Below are positions 1 through 8,991 of a DNA stretch of 64,000 bases, one piece after another. Source of the DNA: Streptomyces parvus (lineage in GTDB: Bacteria > Actinomycetota > Actinomycetes > Streptomycetales > Streptomycetaceae); the NCBI RefSeq assembly GCF_014648875.1, contig NZ_BMRY01000001.1:1-64000 (forward strand). The letters run 5' to 3'. The notes beneath the pieces were generated by a model, which had not been told where the DNA came from, did not search any database, and saw only the letters and a list, made by a program, of their open reading frames with translations. Every line of letters starts with the position of its first letter. Positions within the stretch are counted from its first letter, which is position 1. The position numbers were made by a program, and so were the translations under genes.

Positions 1-113
1 GCCTGACCCTCTACCAGGCCCTGGACCTCCTCCAACACCTACTGGCCACCTGGACCGGAACCTGCCCCACCTGCCGACAACCCACCCCATGGCAGCCCTA
101 CGACACCACCTAA
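1..113 (+). CDS. C-terminal end of an unidentified protein (5' end outside window)
   Basis: An open frame enters from the left edge and ends at TAA (111-113), giving the last 36 residues of a protein. The tail carries a C-P-T-C knuckle about 14 residues from the end and finishes in P-Y-D-T-T. The coding strand is C-rich with A-ending and CTA/CGA codons plus a TAA stop, unlike the G/C-ending codons of the next genes. I associate such usage with genes of integrated actinomycete elements, but that is inference. The family cannot be named from this fragment. It converges on the membrane protein gene at 178-798. Confidence 0.5.
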   Translation, partial: LTLYQALDLLQHLLATWTGTCPTCRQPTPWQPYDTT

Positions 114-149
114 CAAAGCCCTACTAGGGCATGCCCAGGAGGCGGGGCC

Positions 150-166
150 GCCCGCCTTACGCGGGC
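150..166. terminator. bidirectional hairpin between convergent genes
   Basis: A perfect 6-bp stem, GCCCGC/GCGGGC, with a 5-nt loop sits between the stop of the left-edge gene (113) and the stop of the minus-strand gene ending at 178. A smaller GCCCT/AGGGC hairpin lies at 118-130. Placement between two convergent stops suggests shared termination. No U-tract is present, as is common in streptomycetes. Confidence 0.5.
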
Positions 167-177
167 CATCGGGCCGG

Positions 178-798
178 TCAGCCGCCGGCCGGGGTGCCCG
201 CGCTGGGCAGGGAGACGAAGAGGTCGAGGTACATGCCCGCGGAGATCAGCACACCGAGGACGCCGAGGGCGACACCGGCCAGGGCGACCGCGCGGACCCA
301 GGCGGGCTGCGGCCGGCCGGCGGGGGCGCCGAAGGCGGGACGGACCAGGACGACGACGCCGACGAACAGGGCCAGCAGGGCGAAGACGCCGTTGACCAGG
401 GCGGTGGTGTGCCAGGCGTCTCCGTAGATCTCCGAGATCTGCTGGGCCGCGCTGCCACCGCCGGAGAGTTTGATCTGGCCGATGAGCGTCTCGCGCTCGG
501 CGGCGACCCGGCCGGTCCACGCGCCGGTCAGGGCGACGACGCCGAGGGCCGCGGAGACGACGGCCGCTGCACCCGCGCCGACGCCGTGCCGGGCGGCCTC
601 GAAGGGGTCGGACTCCAGGTCCTCGTCCGCGATGCCGTCGTCGGCCGCGTCGTCCCGGGCGGCCTGCTCGCCGAGGTCGTCGGAGGCCGTCGCGGAGTCG
701 ACGGCCTCCGACGACGTGACTGGGGCGTCCTTCGCCGCCGCGTCCTCCGCGGCAGCCGTCTCGTCGGGGTTCGTCGTCTTGGAGGGGGTGGTGTTCAT
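178..798 (-). CDS. hypothetical three-helix membrane protein
   Basis: A 206-residue protein of unknown function. The first about 85 residues are Ala/Asp/Glu/Ser-rich and look disordered and acidic. Three hydrophobic segments follow (roughly residues 90-110, 135-157 and 170-195), so it should be an inner-membrane protein with a long polar N-terminal tail, probably cytoplasmic. The ATG at 798 was chosen because the tail begins naturally at M-N-T-T-P-S-K, and the frame upstream loses typical composition. It is a single gene; the neighbouring acetyltransferase gene ends at 858. I see no family signature that allows a functional name. Confidence 0.75.
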   Translation of the reverse strand: MNTTPSKTTNPDETAAAEDAAAKDAPVTSSEAVDSATASDDLGEQAARDDAADDGIADEDLESDPFEAARHGVGAGAAAVVSAALGVVALTGAWTGRVAAERETLIGQIKLSGGGSAAQQISEIYGDAWHTTALVNGVFALLALFVGVVVLVRPAFGAPAGRPQPAWVRAVALAGVALGVLGVLISAGMYLDLFVSLPSAGTPAGG

Positions 799-857
799 GA
801 GCCGCACGCTAGGGGGCCCGGATGAGAGCCCCCTTAACGCCGGGCGTGCGCCGGGGC

Positions 858-1415
858 TCAGCGCCCCGCGCGGGCCTTCCACTCCGGGGCGAGGACCGAC
901 CAGATCTCGGAGTCGTGGCGTACGCCCCGGTAGAGGTAGTTCTGCCGGATCACCCCGTCCCGGGTCATGCCCAGCCGCTTCGCCACCGCGATCGACTTCG
1001 TGTTCGCGGCGGAGGCGTCCCACTCGACGCGATGCATGCCGCGCTCGTACACCGCCCAGTCGATCAGCCGCTCGGCGGCCCGGGTGATCAGGCCGCGGCC
1101 CTGGGCGGCGGGCTCCAGCCAGACGCCGATCTCGCAGTTGCCGGACGCCGTGTCGAAGATCCGGAAGAGGACGCCGCCGACGAGGGTGCCGTCCAGCCAG
1201 ATCCCGTACAGCCGCCCGGTGTCGGCCGCCTGCTTCTCCGCGTACCGGCGGAGCAGATCGCGCGCGGACTCCCGGTCGGTGGCGAAGGAGGCGAAGGGGA
1301 TCCAGGGGTCGACCAGCTCGCGGGCCCGGTCCATGTGGGCGAGGAACTCCTCGTCCTGCCAGACCTCCAGCGGCCGCAGCTCCGCCTTGTCGTCACCCAG
1401 GGGTATGGCGAACAT
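858..1415 (-). CDS. GNAT family N-acetyltransferase (RimJ/RimL-like)
   Basis: A 185-residue Acetyltransf_3-type GNAT enzyme, the group that acetylates protein alpha-amino groups or small amines from acetyl-CoA. Visible features are an N-terminal L-R-P-L strand, the acetyl-CoA-binding stretch E-P-A-A-Q-G-R-G around residues 101-108 (the Q/R-x-x-G-x-G/A signature), and a C-terminal R-L-G-M-T-R-D-G motif typical of RimJ/RimL proteins. The ATG at 1415 has a strong GGAGGAG Shine-Dalgarno a few bases upstream. The gene starts inside the 3' end of the MMPL exporter gene (23-bp overlap), so the two are probably translationally coupled. The substrate is unknown. Confidence 0.88.
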   Translation of the reverse strand: MFAIPLGDDKAELRPLEVWQDEEFLAHMDRARELVDPWIPFASFATDRESARDLLRRYAEKQAADTGRLYGIWLDGTLVGGVLFRIFDTASGNCEIGVWLEPAAQGRGLITRAAERLIDWAVYERGMHRVEWDASAANTKSIAVAKRLGMTRDGVIRQNYLYRGVRHDSEIWSVLAPEWKARAGR

Positions 1416-3633
1416 CGTGCTCCTCCTCCGTCTGCGCGACACCCTCCTCGGTGGCGCGCGCCCCAGGGATCTTCGCATGGAGCGGTACGCAGTCGGGCGG
1501 CTCGATGGAGATCCGCGGCAGCCGCTTCTCCAGCCAGCCCGGCAGCCACCAGTTCGCCCCGCCGAGCATGTGCATCAGGGCGGGTACCAGCAGGGTGCGC
1601 AGGACGAAGGCGTCCAGGGCGACGGCGGTGGCGAGCGCGATGCCGAACATGGCGATGACCCGGTCGCCGCTGAGCACGAAGGCGAGGAAGACGGAGATCA
1701 TGATCACGGCGGCGGAGTTGATCACCCGGCCGGTCTCGGCGAGGCCGACCCGTACGGAGCGCCGGTTGTCGCCGGTCTCCAGCCACTCCTCGTACATCCG
1801 GCCGACCAGGAACACCTGGTAGTCCATGGAGAGGCCGAAGAGGACCGAGACCATGATCACGGGAAGGAAGGGTTCGATGGGCCCGGCGCTGCCGAGGCCG
1901 AGCAGCTCACTCCCCCAGCCCCACTGGAAGACGGCCACGACGACGCCGAAGGAGGAGGCGACGGCGGCCACGTTCATCACGGCGGCCTTGATCGGGATCC
2001 CGATGGACCGGAAGGCCAGGAGCAGCAGCAGACAGCCGAGCCCGATGACGACCCCGACGAACAGGGGCAGCTTCCCGACGATGATCTCGGCGAAGTCGTC
2101 GTAGCTCGCCGTCACCCCGCCGACGTGGGCCTCCAGCGAGGTGTTGGCCTGGACCGGCGGCAGTACGTCGCCCCGGATCCGGTCGACCAGCTCGCTGGTC
2201 TCCTGCGACTGGGGCGAGGAGTCGGGGACGACGGTGAGGAAGGCGGTGTCGCCGCCGCTGTTGTACGTGACCGGGCTGACGGACGCGACGCCTTCGGTGG
2301 TGCGCAGTTTCTCGGGCAGCGAGTCCAGGGCGAGCCGGTCGTCCGCGCCGTCGAGCTGGGCGGCGATGGTGAGCGGTCCGTTGACGCCGGGCCCGAAGCC
2401 GTCGGCGAGCAGGTCGTAGGCCTGCCGGGTGGTGGCGCCGGCCGGGTTGTTGCCCTGGTCCGATGTGCCCAGGTGGAGGCCGAGGGCGGGCAGGGCGAGC
2501 ACCAGCATCACGACGGCGGCGATCCCGCCGAGCAGCTTGGGGTGACGCTCGACGAAGGCTGACCAGCGGGCGGCGAAGCCGGTGGGCAGTTCGGGGCGCG
2601 GCCCGTGCTCGGCGAGCTGCCGTCGTTCGCGGCGGCTGAGGGCCCGCATCCCGATGAGGGAGAGGAGGGCGGGCAGCAGGGTGACGGAGGCCAGCACGGT
2701 GAGGACGACGGTGAGCGATGCGGCGATGGCGACGCCGTTGAGGAAGTCGAGCCGCAGGATCAGCATCCCGAGCAGGGCGATGCAGACGGTGACCCCGGCG
2801 AAGACGACGGCGCGGCCGGTGGTCGCGACGGCGTTCTGGGCCGCTTCGGGCACGGACATGCCGCGCCTGAGTCCTCTGCGGTGCCGCGTGACGATGAACA
2901 GCGCGTAGTCGATGCCCACGCCGAGCCCGATGAGCATGCCGAGCATCGGGGCGAAGTCGGCGACGGTCATCAGATGGCCGAGCAGCACGGTGCCCGCGTA
3001 GGCGGTGCCGACGGAGACCAGGGCGGTGGCGATGGGCAGCAGGCTGGCGGCCAGCGAGCCGAAGGCGAGGAAGAGCACGACGGCCGCGACGATCACGCCG
3101 ATGCCCTCGGCGAAGTGGACTGAGGGCGCTTCGGTGAGTGCGACGGCGGTGCCGCCCAGCTCGACCTGGAGTCCGTCGGCCTCGGCGGCCTTCGCGGTGT
3201 CGACGAGGGCCTGCGCCTGGGAGGCGGGGATCTCGTCGGCGGGGCGGTCGAAGGTGACCGTGGCGTAGGCGGTGCGGCCGTCCTGGCTTATCTGGCCGGG
3301 GCCCGCGGTGCCGTAGGGGCCGGTGACCGCGCCGACGCCCGGCAGGTCCTCGATCGCGTGGAGCGTGCGGGTCATGGTCTGTTCGACGTCGGCGGCTCCG
3401 ACCGCGGAGTCGGTGGTGTGCCAGACGACGGTGTCGGTGTCGCCGCCGAGGTCGGTGAAGCCACGGGAGAGCAGCTCGGTGGCCCGGCCGGATTCGGTGC
3501 CGGGGACCTCGTAGTCGTTGGAGTACGCCGAACCGGCGATGCCCGCCGCTGCGGCGGTCCCGCCGAGAGCGGCGAGCCAGATGAGAACGGCGACGAGGCG
3601 GTGCCTGATGCACCAGCGGGCGATGGCAGCCAA
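1393..3633 (-). CDS. MMPL family (RND superfamily) transporter
   Basis: A 746-residue inner-membrane protein of the MMPL/RND type. It has two halves, each with one N-terminal helix, an extracytoplasmic domain (about residues 40-180 and 380-520) and a cluster of five helices. These proteins use the proton gradient to export lipids, siderophores or drugs. The second-half motif F-G-L-S-M-D-Y-Q-V-F near residue 605 and the G-V-G-I-D-Y-A-L-F stretch near 240 carry the Asp-Tyr pairs linked to proton relay in MmpL proteins. The TTG start at 3633 follows GGGAG by nine bases. A near-palindrome lies 30 bp upstream, suggesting dedicated repression, but no regulator gene is adjacent. The substrate is unknown. 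Confidence 0.92.
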   Translation of the reverse strand: MAAIARWCIRHRLVAVLIWLAALGGTAAAAGIAGSAYSNDYEVPGTESGRATELLSRGFTDLGGDTDTVVWHTTDSAVGAADVEQTMTRTLHAIEDLPGVGAVTGPYGTAGPGQISQDGRTAYATVTFDRPADEIPASQAQALVDTAKAAEADGLQVELGGTAVALTEAPSVHFAEGIGVIVAAVVLFLAFGSLAASLLPIATALVSVGTAYAGTVLLGHLMTVADFAPMLGMLIGLGVGIDYALFIVTRHRRGLRRGMSVPEAAQNAVATTGRAVVFAGVTVCIALLGMLILRLDFLNGVAIAASLTVVLTVLASVTLLPALLSLIGMRALSRRERRQLAEHGPRPELPTGFAARWSAFVERHPKLLGGIAAVVMLVLALPALGLHLGTSDQGNNPAGATTRQAYDLLADGFGPGVNGPLTIAAQLDGADDRLALDSLPEKLRTTEGVASVSPVTYNSGGDTAFLTVVPDSSPQSQETSELVDRIRGDVLPPVQANTSLEAHVGGVTASYDDFAEIIVGKLPLFVGVVIGLGCLLLLLAFRSIGIPIKAAVMNVAAVASSFGVVVAVFQWGWGSELLGLGSAGPIEPFLPVIMVSVLFGLSMDYQVFLVGRMYEEWLETGDNRRSVRVGLAETGRVINSAAVIMISVFLAFVLSGDRVIAMFGIALATAVALDAFVLRTLLVPALMHMLGGANWWLPGWLEKRLPRISIEPPDCVPLHAKIPGARATEEGVAQTEEEHDVRHTPG

Positions 3634-3662
3634 CGGACGAGCTCCCTGCGGGTTCGTGGACC

Positions 3663-3694
3663 TTTACCCGCAGATAACGTGATCTGCCCGTAAA
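3663..3694. promoter_or_regulatory. candidate operator: 13-bp near-perfect inverted repeat upstream of the MMPL gene
   Basis: The arms TTTACCCGCAGAT (3663-3675) and ATCTGCCCGTAAA (3682-3694) are reverse complements at 11 of 13 positions, separated by 6 bp. The repeat sits 30 bp upstream of the MMPL start and is A/T-richer than its surroundings. Size and symmetry fit a dimeric TetR- or MarR-like repressor site, a common arrangement for MMPL exporters. No regulator is encoded beside it. Confidence 0.5.
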
Positions 3695-3823
3695 CGTCTC
3701 ATGACCTGAGACCGCCAACTCTGACAGCAGATCGTGATCCTTTGTCCGTTTCGTGGCCATGGTCACAGGGCCTGATCTGCCCCTTATACGGGACGGACCA
3801 GGCCCAACGGCCCCAGCGGCCGG

Positions 3824-5926
3824 TCAGCCCGAAACGCTCGCCCGGCCGTTCTCGATGTGCCCCATGAGCCGCCGCCGGAAGCCGTCCTCCCCGTCCGCGG
3901 TGACGTCGAGGTCGTACCAGCCGTGGGCGTCGGCCGCCGAGTGCACCAGCGACCGGCTGCGGCCCGGCTTGACCGTGACGCGCCGCGTCCAGTCCCGTAC
4001 GTCGTCCTCGTCGACGTAGCCGAGCGGGCGTACCAGGAAGGTCAGCGGGCGGCGGCCGGTGTTGCGCAGGGTGAGGTGGATGTCGCGGTCGCGGTGGTCG
4101 ATGCGGCCGGCGACCTCCGCTCCCCCGTCGGCCGGTCCGGCGAACTCGCGCCGGAAGCCGTTCGGCCCGGTGACCGTGAAGCGGTACGCCTCCCCCGTCA
4201 CGGGGACCGTCCAGTGCGCGCGGCCCCGGACGTCCTTGTGCTGCGGGGCCGGGAACTCGTCCGCGTACGGGTAGAGCGTGAAGTGCGCCGATGACCGGCC
4301 GCTGTTCTCCAGCTCCACCCGCAGTCCGCCCTCCACCCGCCGCGCCTGGGCGTCCGGCCGGTAGGGCAGCGGGCGCGCCGGGCGCAGGCCGGGCTCCTGC
4401 TCGGGGAGGTGCTGGACGGCGGGCGGCTTCGGCTGCCAGCGGCCCTCGAACGGCGGGATCGCGCCGGGGCTCTGCACGGCGGGCTTCCGGCGGGCCCGGC
4501 TGAAGTCGAAGGCGGAGGTGAGGTCGCCGGTGACACGTCGCCGCCAGTCGCCGATGTTGGGCTCCTTCACCCCGGTCCAGCGCTCCAGGAACTGGATCAC
4601 GGAGGTGTGGTCGAACACCTCGGAGCAGACGTAGCCGCCGACGGTCCACGGCGAGACGACCAGCAGCGGCACCCGGATCCCGAGGCCGGTCGGGCGGCCC
4701 TCCCACTGCTCCTCGGCCACCTCGGGGGGCGCGACGGGCGGCGGGACGTGGTCGAAGAAGCCGTCGTTCTCGTCGTAGTTGATCAGGACGGCGGTGTGCC
4801 GCCAGACGTCGGGGTGCTTGCCGAGCGCGTCGAGGATCTTGTAGACGATGGTGGCGCTGTGCACCGGCGACGAGGTGCTCGGGTGCTCGGAGTCGATCGC
4901 CGAGGGGACCAGGTAGGAGACCTCCGGCAGCGTCCCTGCGGCCACGTCCTTGGCGAACTCGTCCGCCAGGGTCCCGGTGGGCACCCGCCGCAGCCCCCGC
5001 TCGAACAGGCTCCGCTCCTGCCGCGTGAGCGTGGCGACGCCTTCCTCCAGGAGCCCGAGCAGCCGGGTGCGCTCGGTTTCGGACGCGCCGCGGACCTTGG
5101 CGTAGAAGGCCTCCATGTAGGTGTGGCCGCCGGTCCTGGCCAGTGCCTTGCGGGCGATGGCCTTGAAGGTGGCGTAGAACTCGATCTGGTTGTCGGTGAA
5201 GTTCTCCCACTCGGTGTACGTCCGCCAGCTGTGCCCGGCCTTCTCCAGCCGCTCGGCGTAGGTGGACCAGTCGTAGCCGGGGTGGGTGCCCTCGTTGTAC
5301 GCGTCGTTGCCGACGGCCCGTTTCCCGTTCGCCTCGAAGCCGGTCTTCCCGCTCCAGAGGTGGTTGCGGTTGGGGCTGGTGGAGGTGTGGATGGAGGAGT
5401 GGTAGGCGTCGCAGACGGTGAAGGTGTCGGCCAGCTCGTAGTGGAGCGGGATGTCTCGGCGGTCGTAGTACGCCATCGTGGCCGCGGTCTTCGCGCTGAT
5501 CCAGCCGTTCATCCAGCCGCCGCCCCAGGCCTTCGCCCCGCCGTTCCAGGAGTGGTCGAGGGCGCCGATGTACTGGAGGTCCTTCTTCTGCTCCTCGGCC
5601 GCGCCGCGCACCGGGAAGGGCAGCACGGTGGAGCCGGCCGCGCCGGGCTGCTCGAAGACGGTGGAGCCGGTGGGCAGCTCGATGGCGTTGCGGTCGCCGA
5701 AGCCGCGTACGCCGCGCAGCGTGCCGAAGTAGTGGTCGAAGGACCGGTTCTCCTGCATCAGGATCACCACATGCTTGATGGACCCCAGCCCGCCGGACCC
5801 CGCGTGGGCGGGCTGCGCGGCGATGGCGGCCTGGAGCGACGGCGGCAGGAACGATCCGGCCGCAGCGGCGCCGAGTGCGCCGCCGCCCAGCGCGAAGAGC
5901 CGTCGCCGTGACATGTCCGTGGTCAA
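3824..5926 (-). CDS. phosphocholine-specific phospholipase C (Tat-exported)
   Basis: A 700-residue bacterial phosphoesterase of the non-haemolytic phospholipase C family, which hydrolyses phosphatidylcholine or sphingomyelin outside the cell. The N-terminus has a twin-arginine signal (M-S-R-R-R-L-F-A-L-G-G-G) with an A-H-A cleavage region near residue 42. The catalytic signature E-N-R-S-F-D-H-Y-F-G follows near residues 58-67, with the metal-site motif D-E-N-D-G-F-F-D-H in mid-protein. Two C-terminal beta domains of the DUF756 type occupy about residues 500-690. The TTG start at 5926 has AGGAGG five bases upstream; the ATG four codons later is the alternative. One GTTCACC unit on the minus strand (6008-6014) could be half of a PHO box, which would fit phosphate control, but the second unit is poor. 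Confidence 0.93.
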   Translation of the reverse strand: MTTDMSRRRLFALGGGALGAAAAGSFLPPSLQAAIAAQPAHAGSGGLGSIKHVVILMQENRSFDHYFGTLRGVRGFGDRNAIELPTGSTVFEQPGAAGSTVLPFPVRGAAEEQKKDLQYIGALDHSWNGGAKAWGGGWMNGWISAKTAATMAYYDRRDIPLHYELADTFTVCDAYHSSIHTSTSPNRNHLWSGKTGFEANGKRAVGNDAYNEGTHPGYDWSTYAERLEKAGHSWRTYTEWENFTDNQIEFYATFKAIARKALARTGGHTYMEAFYAKVRGASETERTRLLGLLEEGVATLTRQERSLFERGLRRVPTGTLADEFAKDVAAGTLPEVSYLVPSAIDSEHPSTSSPVHSATIVYKILDALGKHPDVWRHTAVLINYDENDGFFDHVPPPVAPPEVAEEQWEGRPTGLGIRVPLLVVSPWTVGGYVCSEVFDHTSVIQFLERWTGVKEPNIGDWRRRVTGDLTSAFDFSRARRKPAVQSPGAIPPFEGRWQPKPPAVQHLPEQEPGLRPARPLPYRPDAQARRVEGGLRVELENSGRSSAHFTLYPYADEFPAPQHKDVRGRAHWTVPVTGEAYRFTVTGPNGFRREFAGPADGGAEVAGRIDHRDRDIHLTLRNTGRRPLTFLVRPLGYVDEDDVRDWTRRVTVKPGRSRSLVHSAADAHGWYDLDVTADGEDGFRRRLMGHIENGRASVSG

Positions 5927-6059
5927 AAGAGCCTCCTGGTTGCGGTGGTTACAGCCGGGAAGCTAGTCAGACCGGGTGGCGGCGGGAAGGACTGTGTACG
6001 GCCCGGTGGTGAACGTCCAACAGGCCGTCCCGAAAGTCCAACCGTCGGTGACGGCGCCC

Positions 6060-7319
6060 TCACACCCCGATGAGGTGCAGCGATCCCCAGAGCGCGAGGG
6101 TGGAGGCCAGCAGCGTCGCCGGTACGGTCGCGATCCCCAGCCGGGTGAAGTGGCCGAGCTCGGGGGCGTCCCCGTGCACGTGCAGGATGCGCCGCCACAG
6201 GAGCGTGGCCAGCGATCCGACGTACGTGAGGTTCGGTCCGAGGTTCACCCCGATCAGGGCGGCGAGCAGGGGTCCGGGCCCGGCCGCCGCGACGATGGGC
6301 AGCAGGGCGAGGATCGCGGGCAGGTTGTTGATCAGGTTGGCGAGCAGGGCCGCGACCACGGCCACGCCGAGGAGGGCGGGCAGGGTGTCGCCGTCCGGCA
6401 GCAGGGCGGCGATCCCGTCGCCGAGGCCGTTGTCGACGACCGCCTTGACGACGACGCCGAGCGCGAGGACGAAGAGGCAGAACAGCGGGTTGGCCGAGCG
6501 GACGACGGCGAGCGGCGTGGTCTCCCGCTTGGCGAGCGCCCGTACGGCGAGCACGAGGGCCCCCGCCAGCGCCGCCCACAGCGGCTCGGCCCCCTCGAAC
6601 GAGGTCACGACGAACCCGGCCAGCGTCAGCGCCAGCACGACGAGCGTGAAGACGGGCACCGGCGTGCGCTCCGCCTCGGGACCCGGCGCGTGCGCCCCGG
6701 CGGCCAGGTCGTCCCGGAAGGCCCGGCGGAAGACGGCGTACTCGACGGCGATCGCGGCGAGCCACGGCAGAGCCATCAGTGCGGCGAACCGGGTGAAGGA
6801 GAGACCGCTCGCGGTGAACGCCAGGAGGTTGGTGAGGTTGGAGACGGGGAGCAGGAGGGAGGCGGAGTTGGCCAGGTGCGCGCAGGCGTAGACGTACGGG
6901 CGGGGCCGTGCGCCGACCCGGGCGGCGGTGGCGAGGACGACCGGGGTGAGCAGGACCACGGTGGCGTCCAGGCTGAGGACGGCCGTGACGACCGAGGCGA
7001 CGACGAAGACGCCGCCGAGGAGGGGGCGCGTCTGCCCGCGACAGGCGCGGGCGACCCAGTCACCGGCGGCCCGGAACAGCCCCTCGTCCGCACAGAGCTG
7101 GGCCAGCACGAGGATCGCCGCGAGGAAGCCGACGACGGGCAGCAGCTCGCCGACCTGTTCCCGCGCCTCGGGCCAGGAAACCGCGCCCAGGGCCACCACG
7201 AGCACGGCGGCGGGCACGGCGGCGGTCGCCTCCGGCAGGCCCCGGGGCCTCAGGACGGCGAAGGCGAGGACGCCCAGGAGCAGGGCGAAGGAGACGATCT
7301 CGGCGGTGACGGTGTTCAG
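6060..7319 (-). CDS. ArsB/NhaD-type anion or arsenite permease
   Basis: A multi-helix permease of the ion transporter superfamily (ArsB, CitM and SLC13 relatives), about 10-12 helices, with the conserved Asn-rich hairpin stretch A-N-S-A-S-L-L-L-P-V-S-N-L-T-N near residue 155. Members export arsenite or exchange di/tricarboxylates or Na+/H+. No arsenate reductase or ArsR is adjacent, so an arsenic role is unproven. The frame stays coding upstream of the first GTG (7217): it contains another hydrophobic helix and is closed by a stop four codons before CTG at 7319. I therefore place the start at CTG 7319 (419 residues, the usual ArsB length) with GAGAG upstream; GTG 7217 would delete the first helix. 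Confidence 0.8.
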   Translation of the reverse strand: MNTVTAEIVSFALLLGVLAFAVLRPRGLPEATAAVPAAVLVVALGAVSWPEAREQVGELLPVVGFLAAILVLAQLCADEGLFRAAGDWVARACRGQTRPLLGGVFVVASVVTAVLSLDATVVLLTPVVLATAARVGARPRPYVYACAHLANSASLLLPVSNLTNLLAFTASGLSFTRFAALMALPWLAAIAVEYAVFRRAFRDDLAAGAHAPGPEAERTPVPVFTLVVLALTLAGFVVTSFEGAEPLWAALAGALVLAVRALAKRETTPLAVVRSANPLFCLFVLALGVVVKAVVDNGLGDGIAALLPDGDTLPALLGVAVVAALLANLINNLPAILALLPIVAAAGPGPLLAALIGVNLGPNLTYVGSLATLLWRRILHVHGDAPELGHFTRLGIATVPATLLASTLALWGSLHLIGV

Positions 7320-7359
7320 GGGGTTCTCTCAGAGCGAGGGTTCACGAGGGTTCACGGAT

Positions 7360-7450
7360 GAAGGGGCGGTGCGGGCGATGACGTACGGATCACGGCCGAA
7401 GGGGCGGCGCACCCGCGGTACGTGAGTACGTACAGGTGCACCGCCCCTTC
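7360..7450. terminator. multi-arm inverted repeat downstream of the gat operon
   Basis: GAAGGGGCGGTGC (7360-7372) is the exact reverse complement of GCACCGCCCCTTC (7438-7450), and a third near-copy (7398-7410) can pair with the same right arm. Between them lies a GTACGTACTCACGTAC-like smaller repeat. The set lies between the stop of gatB (7467) and the start of the permease (7319), where minus-strand transcripts of the gat operon would end. The alternative pairings resemble an attenuator, but simple termination is the likelier role. Confidence 0.55.
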
Positions 7451-7466
7451 GGGGACGATCGGGGGA

Positions 7467-8975
7467 TCAGCCCTCGACGCCGAGCTTCTCCAGGATCAGC
7501 TCGCGCACGCGCGCCGCGTCGGCCTGGCCCCGGGTGGCCTTCATGACCGCGCCGACGAGCGCGCCCGCCGCCGCGACCTTGCCGCCGCGGATCTTGTCCG
7601 CGATGGCCGCGTTGCCCGCGATGGCCTCGTCCACGGCCGTGGACAGCGCGCCCTCGTCGGAGACGACCTTCAGGCCGCGCTTCTCGACGACGGTGTCCGG
7701 GTCGCCCTCGCCCGCGAGGACGCCCTCGATGACCTGGCGGGCCAGCTTGTCGTTGAGGTCGCCCTTGGCGACGAGCGCGGCCACCCGGGCGACCTGCGCC
7801 GGGGTGATCGGGAGCTCGTCCAGGCCGCGTGCGGTCTCGTTGGCGTTACGGGCGAGCTCGCCCATCCACCACTTGCGGGCCTGGTCCGCGGGGGCGCCCG
7901 CCTCGATCGTGGCGACGATCAGGTCGACCGCGCCCGCGTTGAGGATGGACTGCATGTCGTGCTCGGAGACGCCCCACTCCTCCTTGAGCCGCGCCCGGCG
8001 CAGCCGGGGCAGTTCGGGGAGGCCCTTGCGCAGCTCCTCGACCCAGTCGCGCGCGGGCGCGACGGGGACCAGGTCCGGCTCGGGGAAGTAGCGGTAGTCC
8101 TCGGCGTTGTCCTTGATGCGGCCTGCCGTGGTGGAGCCGTCCTCCTCGTGGAAGTGCCGGGTCTCCTGCACGATCGTGCCGCCCGAGGACAGCACGGCGG
8201 CGTGCCGCTGAATCTCGAAGCGGGCGGCCCGCTCGACCGAACGCAGCGAGTTCACGTTCTTGGTCTCGGAGCGCGTGCCGAACGTCTCGGTGCCGTTGGG
8301 GCGCAGCGACAGGTTGACGTCGCAGCGCATCTGGCCCATCTCCATGCGGGCCTCGGAGACCCCGAGGGCCTTGATCAGCTCGCGGAGCTCGGCGACGTAC
8401 GCCTTGGCGACCTCGGGGGCTCGGGCCCCGGCTCCCTCGATCGGCTTGGTGACGATCTCGATGAGCGGGATGCCGGCCCGGTTGTAGTCGAGCAGGGAGT
8501 GGGACGCGCCGTGGATACGGCCGGTGGCGCCGCCGACGTGGGTCGACTTGCCGGTGTCCTCCTCCATGTGGGCGCGCTCAATCTCCACGCGGAAGATCTC
8601 GCCGTCCTCCAGCTGGACGTCCAGATAGCCGTTGAAGGCGATCGGCTCGTCGTACTGCGAGGTCTGGAAGTTCTTCGGCATGTCCGGATAGAAGTAGTTC
8701 TTCCGGGCGAAACGGCACCACTCGGCGATCTCGCAGTGCAGCGCGAGACCGATCTTGATGGCCGACTCCACGCCGATCTCGTTGACGACCGGCAGCGCGC
8801 CGGGCAGTCCGAGGCAGACCGGGCAGGTCTGGGAGTTGGCGTCCTGCTTCAGCTCCGTGGAGCAGCCGCAGAACATCTTGGTCTTGGTGCCGAGCTCGAC
8901 ATGGACTTCGAGGCCCATGACGGGGTCGTAGGACGCGAGCGCGTCCTCGTACGACACCAGGTCAGTGACAGTCAC
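7467..8975 (-). CDS. gatB: aspartyl/glutamyl-tRNA amidotransferase subunit B
   Basis: A 502-residue GatB, the kinase and tRNA-binding subunit of GatCAB. The enzyme amidates misacylated Glu-tRNA(Gln) and Asp-tRNA(Asn) in bacteria lacking the matching synthetases. The GatB core starts at G-L-E-V-H-V-E-L (about residue 21), with a Cys cluster C-G-C (36-38) and C-P-V-C (51-54) that binds zinc in many family members. The YqeY-like tail domain that contacts tRNA occupies the last about 150 residues. The GTG start at 8975 has a GAGAGGGAAAG ribosome site. It is the last gene of gatC-gatA-small gene-gatB, 16 bp after the small membrane gene. Confidence 0.98.
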   Translation of the reverse strand: MTVTDLVSYEDALASYDPVMGLEVHVELGTKTKMFCGCSTELKQDANSQTCPVCLGLPGALPVVNEIGVESAIKIGLALHCEIAEWCRFARKNYFYPDMPKNFQTSQYDEPIAFNGYLDVQLEDGEIFRVEIERAHMEEDTGKSTHVGGATGRIHGASHSLLDYNRAGIPLIEIVTKPIEGAGARAPEVAKAYVAELRELIKALGVSEARMEMGQMRCDVNLSLRPNGTETFGTRSETKNVNSLRSVERAARFEIQRHAAVLSSGGTIVQETRHFHEEDGSTTAGRIKDNAEDYRYFPEPDLVPVAPARDWVEELRKGLPELPRLRRARLKEEWGVSEHDMQSILNAGAVDLIVATIEAGAPADQARKWWMGELARNANETARGLDELPITPAQVARVAALVAKGDLNDKLARQVIEGVLAGEGDPDTVVEKRGLKVVSDEGALSTAVDEAIAGNAAIADKIRGGKVAAAGALVGAVMKATRGQADAARVRELILEKLGVEG

Positions 8976-8991
8976 GGTGAAACTTTCCCTC

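Noticed and set aside
4409..5911. 500-residue plus-strand frame antisense to phospholipase C
   Set aside because: The minus-strand gene has a Tat signal and catalytic motifs; the antisense frame is low-complexity.
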